NCBI GenBank assembly: GCA_030789695.1
Contig: CM061141.1
Coordinates: 324,741,938-324,805,937 of the forward strand
Origin: Scilla litardierei
Lineage: Eukaryota; Streptophyta; Magnoliopsida; Asparagales; Asparagaceae
DNA: 64,000 bases
Reading direction: 5' to 3'
Positions 42,923 through 54,200 of this stretch are shown in pieces. Within the stretch, counting starts at the first letter, position 1. Every line of letters starts with the position of its first letter. A program made the position numbers and the translations under genes. The notes beneath the pieces were generated by a model. The model searched no databases. It was not told where the DNA came from and worked only from the letters and a program-made list of their open reading frames with translations.

Positions 42923-43081
42923 GGGCTTTATAGACCTAGCAGAGAACTCTTTGAGAGTCCATCAGATGGTACTTGTGCTTGTGTTGGTGGTGACAATTTC
43001 AGAGGGACCATTTGTGGTCTGGAAGCAATGAATTTTATTACAGTTGCTACACCTCATCTTGGTTCCAGGGGTAATGGACGT
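42923..43081 (+). pseudogene. DUF676 lipase-like gene fragment, first exon seen
   Basis: The frame reads GLYRPSRELFESPSDGTC, then GTICGLEAMNFITVATPHLG and SRGNGR, and is followed by GTATTTG. The words NFITVATPHLGSRGN are typical of plant DUF676 proteins, putative serine esterases of the alpha/beta-hydrolase fold. The frame joins in phase 0 with the exon at 49340, so a copia element of about 5 kb now sits in this intron. No stop is seen in the exon. Confidence 0.8.
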
Positions 43082-44079
43082 GTATTTGTTTATTTTTCAT
43101 ATTTTTGTTCAATTTATTAAACAAGCTAGCAACACCAATGATAATGGTGGAGATGAAGAAGAAAAATTAAAGTGGTTCTAATTTATTTAGGAAAAAATTA
43201 TGATGGTTAGAAACAAGAAACAATTGTCTAATTGTTATACTGATGTGAGTAAGCATATATTAGATGGAGACATGAGTAGCATGAGGACACTTGGAGGGGA
43301 TACAAGTCCATTCTAGATCACTGCATGCTTACAACAAAGGATGTTGTTGTGTCTTACACTCTTACCTCCATGCCTTAGTTACAGATGAACTTTCTGTGAA
43401 TGTTAAGGATGAAAAGACCCATGATGTATTTAATTTGTTGGTAGTATTGTATTACTTGATGAGACCATGAGTAGAAGAACGGGGTAATATCATGACTAGA
43501 AAAGTAGAAGCTTTACAAGCTAAACAATTTAGTTGAACAGGTTGTAAACAAAAACATATCTTAGAACAGGATAGAACAAAATGGGGTGCCCACAATTGTT
43601 TTATATTAGTGAATCCACAGATTATGATTGGACCATATTTAACCCAAAAACTTGAGTCAATGGGTATATACTCGAAACATTATTATTATTATTATTTTTC
43701 AATGTATGACTATTATTCTCAACCCCCTTCAGACTTAAACTAGGAATCATAACTTTGAAAATTAGAATCATGTTCTAGATTTGGATTAAGTCATTACGGG
43801 AGGTGATCGGAGTTCGAAAATTGGAATCACAATCTGAACTTGGATCTAGATCATTACAGAAGATGATGATAAGTGATTTGAATGATTCATATTGAATTTG
43901 TTTTTAGACGAGGATGCTCGAAAATCAGGCGATGTAGGACATGACACAACCTTGCGTGATACCATCTTAAGACCGGATGGAACAAAATAGGGTTCCCACG
44001 GTTGTTTTATGTTGGTGAAGTCCCAAAATGATAGTCGAAATTATATCTAACGTAAAAATTTAAGCCAATATGAAGAGGC
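43082..44079. other. Intron remainder and decayed LTR-like DNA
   Basis: Two related segments (about 43570-43660 and 43980-44090) share GGTTCCCACGGTTGTTTTAT-like and CCAATATGAAGAGG-like words. They may be old pieces of LTRs. An ATT microsatellite is at 43681-43700. No gene is recognised. Confidence 0.35.
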
Positions 44080-44291
44080 TCAGTTACTAATTTACATTTA
44101 AAAGAATAAGAATAGAATAATGGAATTTTTGTATGTTTCTATCAATCAAGTGTTGTCTTGATTTATAGGTTAAGACTTGCCTATTTACAGAAGTTACAAT
44201 CCAAACAAATAAACAGAAAATCAAATCTATATCAAAACTAATAAACAAAAAATCAATCAAAAACTAATAAACAGAAAAATCGAAACTAACA
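44080..44291 (-). repeat. 3' LTR-like end of copia element C
   Basis: On the minus strand it starts TGTTAGTTTCG just after the end of pol. It has repeated GTTTATTAGTTTT words and an R-like segment (GGCAAGTCTTAACC, TGATAGAAACATAC). The far boundary near 44080 is uncertain. Confidence 0.5.
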
Positions 44292-44329
44292 TTCATCAAA
44301 TCGCCCATAATCATGTCACCATCAACCAC

Positions 44330-45830
44330 TTTTACGAGAGTTTGAAAAGTCATTAGTTGATATTTTATCATGTACCTTCAAGCTGAACGGGATAGACATC
44401 ACGTTGATCTTGGACCGAAGATGAGCAAACCGAGCCGAAACAAGTCGCTTTGTAAGCACATTATGATTTGATCTTTACTGGACAGGAGCCAAACTTCTAA
44501 AGATTTTGTACGAATCCTTTCACATACAAATGGTAATTGATTTCCACATGTTTTGTGTGAACATGAAATACATGATTTGCCGTGAGGTAGGTGGCGCCAA
44601 TATTATGGCCCCATAAAATATGACAACACTGAAGAGTAATTCCAAGTTCACCGAGCAGAGATTCAACCCAAATAGTCTCAACAGTGACATGACTGACAAC
44701 ATGATATTCAACTTCTATGCTAGATCCAGCAATAGTAGGTTGCTTCTTGGAATTCTAGGAGATCAAATTATGGCCAAAGTATATACAATTGGCAGATGTC
44801 GACTTGCGATCATTAGGACAACCTGCCCAGTCGTCATCTGAATATTTAGATAGTTCTGTGGAGGAGCTAGGCCGAATAAATAGACCGTAATTCTATAAAA
44901 AATTTAAGTACCATAGGATTCGTTTGATAGATGTCCACTGTTCATTAGAATACTTGTGCATAAATATGCAGACCTTGTTAACAGCAAAGGAAATATCTGG
45001 CCGTGTTAGACAGAGATATTGGAGGGCACCAGCGACACTTCGAAAGAGAGTTGGATCCGGGAAGGCATTTCCTAGGAAGAGAGAAAGCTGCTTTGAGGAA
45101 GACATGGGAGAAGAAATGGGCTTTTGCTTCGGCCATATTCGTGCATTTGAGAAGATTAATAACGAGTCTTTGAGAAAGAAAAAGACAGTCTGTGGTTCTG
45201 AGAGATTCAACGCCCAGAAAATAATATAGTGTGCCTAAGGCTTTTACAGGAAAGTCAACTTTGAGATTCTTATTGAATTGAGAATGTACCTCATCATGGG
45301 ATGAGAATATCAACATAAACTAGGGAAAAAAATATGAATTTCTCTAGAACGATAAATGAAGAGGGACGTATCAGCCTTAGAATTAATAAACACAGAGAAA
45401 TGAATTTATCATTGAGGCGAGATAACCAAGCCCTCGGAGCCTGTTTCAACCATAAATTGCCTTATTGTGCTTGCAAACATGATTGGGAAAAGACGGATGG
45501 ACATAACCTCTAGATTGATGCATATAAACATTCTCTGATAAAAAACAATGAGGAAAGGCATTCTGAACATCAATCCGACGAATGTTTCACTGTTTTGAAA
45601 CAGCTATACTCAAGACACGATGAATAGTAGGGTTTACCACTGGATTGAACGTATCATCAAAATCTACTCGTGGTTGTTGATGATAACCTTTAGCAACGAG
45701 ACAAGCTGTAAGGCGCTCAACAGAACCATCATGCTTGAATTTAACTTGATATACCCATTTGGAACTAACAAGGTTCATATTTGACTGATAAGGGACCAAA
45801 TCCCAAATACCATTGTGCATAAGGACAATA
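44330..45830 (-). pseudogene. copia reverse transcriptase and RNase H
   Basis: Reading the minus strand: GIWDLVPYQSNMNLVSSKWV, then YQVKFKHDGSVERLTACLVA and KGYHQQ begin the polymerase. FSLVYVDIL marks the catalytic loop; the usual Y-V-D-D has lost its second Asp. DFPVKALGTLYYFLGVE and LFRSVAGALQYLCLTRPDIS follow. In shifted frames are HNIGATYLTANHVFHVHTKH (RNase H) and SARFAHLRSKINVMS at the end. Several stops and shifts separate these blocks. Confidence 0.85.
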
Positions 45831-45968
45831 AACTCAGTATAATGGAATTATCCATCCTTCATGTTTCTGGGCTTCAGTGAAACAAGAAGGCTCAATAATA
45901 AAAGAAACAACTGGGAGTAGAGCTTTTGGGATTGGATACTTTACTGTGCCGTCAGTAAATTTTGCCGG

Positions 45969-46181
45969 CTATAAAATTTGATTTTGGGATCGAGTTCTCA
46001 TTTGATGTGTTCGTGACTGTGGAGGCTGATCAATTTCGGCAACTTGAGAAGGAGATGCTTGTGATATTGGAGAAGCATATGACACAGTCGTAGGAAAATT
46101 AGAGGAAGGAAATTCACTATTAGCATAGTTGATTTGTGGATGTAAGATAGGAGTAGACTGATTATCTGGCATGTGAAGCAT
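45969..46181 (-). pseudogene. copia linker between integrase and RT
   Basis: A Ser/Pro/Gln-rich frame (ISQASPSQVAEIDQPPQSRT) ends HQMRTRSQNQIL. HxMxTRS is the conserved lead-in to the reverse transcriptase in copia elements. No catalytic role is expected. Confidence 0.75.
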
Positions 46182-46324
46182 ATTGGATATATTTGCAGAA
46201 CTTGTGGAATTAGTTGGAATAGGAGAGTGATGGGATTGGATGAAGATTATAGGATTAGAATCTTGTGAGGAAGGATGATTTTGTGGAGATAAATAGGAGA
46301 GATAATAGTAATAATTGTTGAGGA

Positions 46325-46970
46325 AAATCTGTTAGATCCATGCGCGGCTAAAGAGGGGAGGAAATTACTTTGCGTACAAGTCATGGAGAAAATACTTTGC
46401 GCCCAACAAGTCATGGAGAAATTTCTTTGCGCACAACAAGGAGGGTTTTTCTATTTAAACTAGGGCTAGCCATCATTTGTATGCATGCTTGATATTGGAT
46501 ATTTTCTATTGAGCGGCCTTAGGTTTAGATCTTAGATTAAACGAGTGCGGACGTCCTCTTCGGCATCTTGGGAGGAGAGCGCACCTCTTTTGCGCTCAAA
46601 TATATTATTATTTCTATTGTTTTCTCAATAAAAATCATATCTTTTGTTGGTTCCTAATATTTTGGTATCAGAGCGCAAAAGATATGATTTTTATTGAGAA
46701 AACAATAGAAATAACAAGATATTTGAGCGCAAAAGAGGTGCGCTCTCCTCCCAAGACGCCGAAGAGGACGTCCGCACTCGTTTAATCTAAGATTTAAACC
46801 TAAGGACGCTCAATAGAAAATATCCAATATCAAGCATGCATACAAATGACTGCTAGTCCTAGTTTAAATAGAAAAACCCTCCTTGTTGTGCGCAAAGAAA
46901 TTTCTACATGACTTGTTGTGCGCAAAGTAATTTCCTCCCATCTTTAGCCGCACATGGATCTAACAAAATC
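46325..46970. mobile_element. Palindromic LTR insertion with its own duplication
   Basis: The unit at 46330-46965 (636 bp) starts TGTTAGATCCATG and ends CATGGATCTAACA. It is flanked by AAATC at 46325-46329 and 46966-46970. The left arm is a complete LTR (46330-46659, ending CCTAATA) followed by TTGGTATCAGAGC, a primer binding site (46662-46674). The right arm (about 46676-46965) is the same LTR in reverse, lacking its last 13-17 bases. The arms share the short promoter-like CTATTTAAACTAG. The left arm has one more copy of a ~28-bp repeat than the right. The single flanking duplication shows that the palindrome entered as one unit. Confidence 0.88.
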
Positions 46971-47560
46971 ATTACGAAATTGCACCGGATGAGGAGGATT
47001 TAATTTTAAAGGTAGGTGAGATAGAGCATGTGTAGGAGAAAAAGGAGGCTTATCTTTGGATAAATACGGAAAACTGAACTCGTAAAAAATTACTCGATGT
47101 GAAGCATAGTTACGACCAAAATCAAGATCAAGACCTTTATAACCTTTGTGAGAGAGACTACCACAAAAAAGCACATTTTTGGACTGATAATCAAGCTTGT
47201 GGTTGTTATATGGACGAAGAAGGGGATACCATGTACAACCAAAAACTCTTAGGAAAGACTAAAAAAGTGATTATTAAAAAGTTTCAAATCGTGACATGTC
47301 AAGAGGAGTTGTTGGTAAACGATTAATAAGATTAGTCTCCATTAAAAAAGCATGATCCCAATGAAAATGTGGAACAGAACCATGTGAGAGGAGGAATAAA
47401 CCGGTTTCAAAAATATGTCGATGTTTTTTGCTCAACTGAACCATTTTGTTGACAGGTGTGGGGACATGTGACGCGGTGATGAATGCCAATCTCAGAGAAA
47501 TATTTGCTAAGGGAACAAATTTCACCACCCCAGTCAGTTTGTATAGCTTTGATTTGACAA
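46971..47560 (-). pseudogene. copia integrase
   Basis: Minus-strand frames read GEFVPLANISLRLAFITASH, then HRHIFETGLFLLSHGSVPHF and NLINRLPTTPLDM. Nearer the palindrome is FCGSLSHKGYKGLDLDFGRN. This is the integrase core second half and the conserved KGYKCLD region downstream. It is shifted in places. Confidence 0.82.
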
Positions 47561-48260
47561 TTATAAAAATCTTTCTACAAGTGTTTGATAAGAGCGAAAA
47601 AATTGAGAGACATCCGATTTATTAGCCAAAGGATAAAGTCAGGTGTATTTACAAAAGTGATCAACAAAAGAAACATAATATTTATTTTCACTCTGACATA
47701 ATAGGAGGACCCCATACGACAACAAAAATAAGTTCTAAAGGATACTTGGACTTAAAATTGGACTCAATAAAGTAAACAATGACTTTTACCCTGTTAACAA
47801 GCAGAACATTTGCCAGGGATTTTATTTAATGAAATTGAGAAGGAAAACTTTGATACGAGACGTGATGCCCGAGACAAGAATGCTAGACTTCAAGAGGAAC
47901 ATGCTGACATATGAGCGATGATGACTTGGAATGCAAGAAATATGGTGGAAAGGGGTAAAGCCCATCCTTAGTCTTGCCATTCATGAGCACCTTCCCCGTT
48001 GAAGCGTCCGTCACCAAAAAAATGAAAAGGGTGAAATTCAACAAAGGTATTATTCTCACTAGTAGGCTGACGGACAAAAACTAGTTTTTTCTGAAATTTG
48101 GGAACTTGTAACATACTAGAGAAATTAAAAGAATGAGATGTTGTGGATAATTTTGAATAACCAATGCGATTTATCATCAAACCTTTACCTTCACCAGCTT
48201 GAATCTGGTCACCACCTGTGTATGGTTCGGCGTGAATATTGAGATTCTGAAGATCGTGAG
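47561..48260 (-). pseudogene. copia protease / GAG-pre-integrase zone, decayed
   Basis: Short frames such as LTDASTGKVLMNGKTKDGLY and QVPKFQKKLVFVRQPTSENN correspond to the zone between protease and integrase. D-x-x-T-G-K-V-L and the following G-L-Y recall the pre-integrase lead. Stops and shifts prevent a full reading. Confidence 0.6.
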
Positions 48261-49085
48261 TTAAATGATTTGTGGAGCTGGAGTCAAGATACTAGTTGTT
48301 GCCAGAGATTGTTGGGGGAGTAGCAAGATAACTCGCCATGTTTTGTTGTCTACCTTGAAAGGTAAGGTCAAAACGATGAAAGCACTTGATATCGGTATAA
48401 CCAATATTTCCACATACTTGACAAACTGGACGTTGAGCATTGGAATGAACACCCCTACAACGACCACGACCACCACGAACTCCACGATAGTTGGTGGGAG
48501 AATGGCGTGGCTGTGGAAAAGACCCCCATGATTGTGAGAAGGATCACTGTTGGTGACAACATTAGCTGATCCAACAACAGCAGTATCGACGTTGATATTG
48601 TGCTCCAAACTAAGTTCAAAATTTAGTAAATGAGCGATGATATCTTCAAGAGAGAAGCCTGCGGGGTGGGTGGAGAGAGGTGATAATATGATCATATGTA
48701 GAGTCAAGACTGCCAAATAGATAAGATAGATAAAATTGATTCTCTGAGTCACGAAGAGGTTGACCAATAGCAGCTAGGATGTGAGCATAAGACTTGATAG
48801 TTTGAACGAAATTGGAGTTACTGTCTTTCTTGATAGTACCAAGCTGAGTACGAATAAGGTTAGCACGTGCCTTCGAGTGGGATGCAAACATGCGTTCCAA
48901 TGCACACCAGACATCTCGAGAAGTACCATACCCGACTACCTTGGCAAGTATACTCTCGGTGAGTGAAGACATGAGGATACTCAAGATGGTTTGATCTTGC
49001 TCAAACCATTGTTGGTAGGCAGGATTATCAATTTCAGTGGATGCAGCAGTGGACGTGTTCACAGATTTAATTTCAACGCTCTCTT
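48261..49085 (-). pseudogene. copia gag
   Basis: The frame STEIDNPAYQQWFEQDQTIL continues SILMSSLTESILAKVVGYGT, then WCALERMFASHSKARANLIR and FGSLDSTYDHIITSL. This is the copia gag domain of plant elements. The C-terminal part shifts frame near 48650, and a glycine/arginine-rich tail with a C-x2-C pair (CQVCGNIGYTD-like) is near 48380-48430. The start is missing: similarity begins at about 49085. Confidence 0.84.
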
Positions 49086-49090
49086 AAGGT

Positions 49091-49339
49091 TTGTTCACAG
49101 ATTCATTATTTACTTTTGTTCATGTTGGAATTGAGTATTCTATGATCATTGATCAGTTCTTTTCTGAACATGTTAACCTGACAATCTTAAAGCTGTAATT
49201 TATGAAACTTCTGTTTTCTGTTTATTTCTTTAGTTATGTCGATATGACGAATAATCATTGGCATGTACATAATTTTATTACTTTATAAGCTGTAAAGCTA
49301 ACAGTGTAAGTGTATTTAATTATTATATTGCATATGCAG
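49091..49339. other. Intron before the second DUF676 exon
   Basis: AT-rich, ends TTGCATATGCAG at the exon start. No other feature. Confidence 0.5.
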
Positions 49340-49504
49340 GTTCCATTTCTCTTTGGTCTAACTGCCATTGAAAAAGTTGCTGCTTCTGTTATTCATTGGG
49401 TATTAAGAAGAACGGGAAAACATCTCTTTCTTACTGATAATGATGGAGGAGAACGTCGACTTTTGCCGCATATGGTGGATGATCAAGGCAGCCTATATTT
49501 CATG
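49340..49504 (+). pseudogene. DUF676 lipase-like gene fragment, second exon
   Basis: The frame reads VPFLFGLTAIEKVAASVIHW, then VLRRTGKHLFLTDNDGGERR and LLPHMVDDQGSLYFM without a stop. It joins in phase with the exon ending at 43081. In DUF676 proteins the next residues would be S-A-L followed by a helix, but here the sequence changes abruptly at 49505 into an RPT3 exon. No splice site separates them. The catalytic nucleophile region and N-terminus of the protein are absent. Confidence 0.85.
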
Positions 49505-49580
49505 TGTGCGTCCTGGTAGACTTTATAGAAAAATTGAATTCCCTTTGCCTGACCTACGCCAGAAGAGGCCAGTCTTTCAG
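49505..49580 (+). pseudogene. RPT3 (26S proteasome ATPase) exon fragment
   Basis: After a one- or two-base joint the frame reads VRPGRLYRKIEFPLPDLRQK, then RPVFQ, before GTTCTG. It matches the R-P-G-R-L-D-R-K-I-E-F segment of proteasome subunit RPT3, which helps unfold ubiquitinated proteins. Tyr replaces the usual Asp. The exon is fused without an intron to the lipase exon. The next RPT3 exon is at 57884, after an intron enlarged by a gypsy element. Confidence 0.85.
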
Positions 49581-50077
49581 GTTCTGCAGGCATGCTCTTT
49601 GTAGTGTCCTATTAGAGAAATTCCTGATTTGTGTCTATATGGGACAAGCTACATTTCCTTAGTGGAAGTGAAATGATTATATGAATAAAATAAGCTTGCA
49701 TGCATACCATATTTATCTTATTGCATGCTATTTTATATTGACCCAGGGCTGCTTGCCTAGCAATCCACAGTTTTAGTTTCTTTAAAGGAAGACTACGTTT
49801 GGTTTGATTGCCTTGATTGCCGTTGTATGGGACAAGTTACAATTCATCTGCAGAACAAGACTGAAGTTGAATCCAAAATTTACTGGTATGCACATTGCAT
49901 TGATCCTGTTGCATGCCAATTCTTATTTCTTATCTGCATTAATCTTTTTGCACATTATTTACATAAAAATCTATGGGGCACTTGATTAAATATGGAAGTT
50001 AGTTTAGTTTAAAGAAAATGACTTTCCATTTATGTTTCTTCCGCCTACATTTTTTTGAGTTAGCTCCTGACATGCTT

Positions 50078-50451
50078 TAGTTCCCGCCATATATGTAAGC
50101 TTACTTACACGTATAGTTTTTACATGAGTAGATCTCTTAACCTAGTTTGTTTATTTATTAGAGGTGTTATGGTTTCAAATAAATACCGTTCTTTTTAAGC
50201 AGTAATCATTTTGAGTGACATATATTTAGCTTTGTAATTTTGAATTTGTTCAGTACAATTGCTTCCCTCCAGATATGTAAGCTTACTTGCACAAATAGAT
50301 TTTACATGAATATATCTTGTAAACTAGTTCATTTTGTTTATTTATTAGAAGTGTTATGATTTCAAATAAATACCATTCTTTTTAAGCATTAACCATTTTG
50401 AGTGACATATATTAGCTTTGTAATTTTGAATTTGTTCAGTACAATTGTTGT
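50078..50451. repeat. Tandem duplication of about 187 bp in the intron
   Basis: Copies at 50078-50264 and 50265-50451 share ATATGTAAGCTTACTT, TTTCAAATAAATACC and TTTGAATTTGTTCAGTACA. They differ by scattered substitutions. Confidence 0.85.
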
Positions 50452-51006
50452 TGATCTCACATCTTCACATCAGCTAGCCGGGTTCAACACTCGTCTTCTC
50501 ATCTAATTTTTTCGATTGAAGAAAGGAAACTTATTTAGGATAGTTGACAGCTTTCTGATGCCACTTTCTATGTCGAACACAAGGTAGCTCTAATCATATA
50601 ACCATTTTTCCTTTATGAGAATCTCTCTCTCTCTATGTGGGTGGGTATGGGTGTGGGTGTTGTTTGTTAGTTAGGATGGGGGGGATTGAGATCACGGTAC
50701 TTGACATCAGTAAGGTTCAGCTTGATTATGGCCCACACAGGTTGCAGAAAGCTTCCTGCCATGTCAGTTGGGACTATTTAGAGGTTGAAATTGATTGGCC
50801 TAGCTTAAAATTGGTGGGAAAAAATAGGGTTAATGTATGATAAATTCAGTGATCAAATTATTACCTTCACCAATTAAACGTTTTAATAGTTATTTTGCAT
50901 GTTTGACTTGTAAAACTAGTTGATTAATGGTTATAAGAGGAAGTGGTAAATATTTGCTAGTCGCTTTGCATTTGCACGATGACTGATGCAAAAACTTCTA
51001 TCGTGA
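50452..51006. other. Intron DNA, no gene
   Basis: A CT microsatellite (about 50622-50634) and GTGGGT repeats are present. A 67-codon frame at 50637-50840 has no match. Confidence 0.4.
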
Positions 51007-51011
51007 AGGTC

Positions 51012-51381
51012 TGATGAGAAAGTTAGGGTTTGGAAGATAAAAGGTGAAATTTTTATTGAACTCCAAAGAGGAATACAAGACAAGGGTGTCTTTTGAGAGG
51101 AAACATACTCTCCAAGCTTAAATCTAAGAGAGAAAGCTTACTCTCACTTGATCTAGGGTTCTACTCTTCTAAGTTAGGGTTTAACACTCAAACTTTACAT
51201 AAGAGAATAATGAAAATCCCACCCCAAACATATAAGGGCAGCTTTTTGCCAAATTACAAAAAACCCCTCAAAATCCCAAACTTTGCAAAAATGCCCAAAA
51301 CTTCACAAAAATGCACTCGGCCAGTTCTTCATCTCGCGATCATTCTTGCTATGCCTTCGTTGATACGTGATGACCTCATCA
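51012..51381 (-). repeat. 3' LTR of the Reina-like element
   Basis: It is 370 bp long and pairs with 56349-56789. On the minus strand it starts TGATGAGGTCATC and is preceded by GGTTCTTTTGGGGGAGTAA, the polypurine tract. Confidence 0.92.
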
Positions 51382-51400
51382 TTACTCCCCCAAAAGAACC
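51382..51400 (-). promoter_or_regulatory. Polypurine tract
   Basis: The minus strand reads TTTTGGGGGAGTAA directly before the 3' LTR, the normal start of plus-strand synthesis. Confidence 0.8.
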
Positions 51401-52960
51401 ACATTGTCCTCAAGGTGAAAGTCTGGGAATCGCTGCGCAACGTCATAAGGTTCCCATGACGTCTCATGATCTAGAAGGCCGGTCTATCTAATCAGCAACT
51501 TCCATGCTCCTGTGCTCCCCTGACGAACCCCTCTCAGCTCAGCCGGCTCTAGAAGCACCTCCATATCATCTGTGAGTGTCAGGGGCAGTAACGAGAAAGA
51601 TGCATGACCTCTAATGGCCCGACGGAGATGCGACACATGAAAAACGGGATGGATGGCTGAATCTAGTGGCAAACTCAGCCGATATGCCACCTGGCCAACC
51701 CTGGCCTCTACCTCATACGGTCCAAAGTATCGGGACGACAGCTTCTCATCCCGCCTATGTGCCAATTAATGCTGTCGGTAAGGTCGTAGCTTCAGGTACA
51801 CCATGTCTCCCACCTTGAACTACACATCTCGCCTGTGTTCATCTGCCTGACCCTTTATAAGCTGTTACACTCTCGTCAAGTGTCGCCGCAACTCTTCCAA
51901 AGTGTGGTCCCTCTCCTCAAGATACTGGTCCACCTGGGAAATTGGGGTAGAGCGGTGACCATTGTCAAGTAAATGCGGGGATCCCACCCATATACGACCC
52001 TGAAAGGAGTGGTCTGAGCAGAGTTGTGGGAAGATGTGTTGTACCAATATTCCGTCCAAGCCAGCCACCACACCCACTGATTCGGAGACTCAGAAAAAAC
52101 ACCGCATATGTCTACAGTGTCCTGTTGACGACATCCGTCTGGTCGTCAGTCTGGGGATGGTAAGCGTTGCTCCTCTTCAGTACTGTCCACATTGTTCTGA
52201 ATAACTCATAGAAGGCGCTAAGAAAGACCTTATCCCGATCCGTCACAATAGAGCCCGGAATCCTATGAAGCCTCACTATCTTCCTGATGAATGTTATCGC
52301 CACGGTCCCTACATTATAGGGATGTCGTAGTGCCACAAAATGTGCATACTTGCTCAGCCTATCCACCACCACCATGATGACTGAGTACCCATCTGATATC
52401 GGCAAGTCGTCAATGAAATCCATGGTCACATCCTTCCAAACTCGATCATGCAAAGAGGGGCTGCAGCAAACCCCAGTAGCTATTGATAAATATTTGTGGT
52501 GCTGTCATATGTCGCACTTCTCCACTATCTTTGTGACATCCTTTCGCATCCCTCCTAGAAAAGCTCCCGAGTCAAGCGTTGCTAAGTCTTTAGGACCCCA
52601 GAGTGGCGATCTACCACGCTCCCATGAAACTCCTGTAACACCCTCGAGATATGAACCGACCCCCGCGGTACTACCAAATGCCCTTTGTACAAGAGATATT
52701 GCACTCTAGCGAATACCCGGGGCGTGCTGTTGGGTCCTGTAGTAGTGCTGCTCTTATCTTGGCTAGACCCTCATCCTTCTCAATCTCTCGCAACAGAGGC
52801 TTCCAATCGAGCAGAAGTGGTACTGACAAGACCGACAAGTGTGAATCAACATCCCTCCGTGATAGTGTGTCTGCCACATTGTTCCCAATCCCTGGCCTGT
52901 TCTGGATCTCGATGTGGTAACCTAGCAGATTGGTCAACCACTTCTGATGCTTCTCAGTGA
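51401..52960 (-). pseudogene. Gypsy integrase and chromodomain-like tail
   Basis: Frames on the minus strand include HIEIQNRPGIGNNVADTLSR (end of RNase H), then VTMDFIDDLPISDGYSVIMV with the first catalytic Asp. GSIVTDRDKVFLSAF holds the second. NAYHPQTDDQTDVVNRTL has Asp where the catalytic Glu is usual, and Asp in place of the preceding Gly. RYFGPYEVEARVGQVAYRLS and HPVFHVSHLRRAI follow, then a chromodomain-like end. Frames shift near 52450 and 52070. Confidence 0.87.
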
Positions 52961-54200
52961 CCATCCTCTACTCCAAAAGATATTTTGAGGCTCCTCTGGT
53001 CTGTTCTCACTACGAATCGCCGGCCAAGTAGATAGGGTTGCCATTTTTGCACCGCCAACACAATAGCCATCAGCTCATGCTCATAAACTGACTTGAGCCG
53101 AGCCCTCACCGATAACACGTGGCTAAAATAGGCCACCGACGCATCTGTCTCCCCCACGAATGGCCGGCTAAAATCTGGAAGCGCAAGAATAGGAACGCTC
53201 GTCATGGTCCTTTTCAGGGCCTCAAAAGCTCGAGTGGTCTCTTCTCCCAATGGAAATTGTCATTCTTCAGCTGCCCAGTCAACGGCAACGCAATAGTGCT
53301 GGACCCCTGGACGAACTTCCTGTAGTAGCCCGTCAGTACCAAGAATCCTTGCAACGTCCGTAATGAGGTAGGAAGTGGCCAATCCACCATGGCTATTGTC
53401 TTATAACCGTTCACTGTTATGCCTTCTGCGGAAACAATATGGCCCAAGTACTCTATACTCCGCTGGCCGAAAGAGCACTTCTTTCGGTAGGCAAACAGCT
53501 GATGCTCCTTCAGCTCTCTCAGTACGGTTGTCAAATGCTCCACATGTGACTCCATCGACCGGCTATAAACCAAGATGTCATCGAAAAATAGCAGAACAAA
53601 CCTTCTCAGATAGGACCGTAACACCCTGTTCATCAATGCCTGAAATGTGGCAGGGGCATTAGTCAAGCCGAACGGCATGGCCAAGACACTCGTGTGTCCT
53701 GAAAGCAGTCTTCACCATATCCTCATCTCTCATCCAGATCTGCTGATAACCGGACTGCAAGTCAATCTTGGAGAAGAACACTGCACCATGCAACTCATGT
53801 AACAGCTCGTCAATCCCGGGAATGTGAAACTTGTCGAGCACCGTCTCCTTGTTCAATGCCCGGTAGTCGATACAAAATCACCATCTACCGTCCTTCACTA
53901 ACAGCACCCGGTTCGAGAAAGAGCTCACAGTCGGCTGTATCGTCCCTGCCTGAATCATCTCGTCCACCATTTTTTTGATCTCTCCCTTCTGCATATGTGG
54001 ATAGCGGTATGGTCGTACACTGATGGGAGCGACACCCTCTCGGAGCACAATGGCGTCCGTGCCCGTGAGGCATCTGAAACACAACATCAAACTGAAATAT
54101 GACCTGCCATAGCTCCCATGGTATATCCTGCTTCTGCTCTTGCTCCACCTCCATTGCCAGGCCATGTAGCTCCACTAAGAAGACTCATCTTTCGGACTGG
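52961..54200 (-). pseudogene. Gypsy reverse transcriptase and RNase H
   Basis: Order on the minus strand: QKNGGRDDSGRDDT-like shifted text, [20 protein letters not shown] and [15 protein letters not shown], then [20 protein letters not shown] with the intact catalytic box FFDDILVYS near 53580. KCSFGQRSIEYLGHIVS and DWPLPTSLRTLQGF follow. RNase H has VGETDASVAYFSHVL and YEHELMAIVLAVQKW. Frameshifts lie near 53690, 53870 and 53230. Confidence 0.9.

Larger units (their letters stand above)
44080..49090 (-). mobile_element. copia element C (minus strand), 5'-truncated
   Basis: On the minus strand the order is gag, GAG-pre-integrase region, integrase, reverse transcriptase, RNase H and a 3' LTR-like end. 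It was inserted into the intron between the two DUF676 exons. The 5' end stops within gag, with no primer site or 5' LTR. A separate palindromic LTR insertion (46330-46965) interrupts it between integrase and reverse transcriptase. All frames are broken. Confidence 0.83.
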
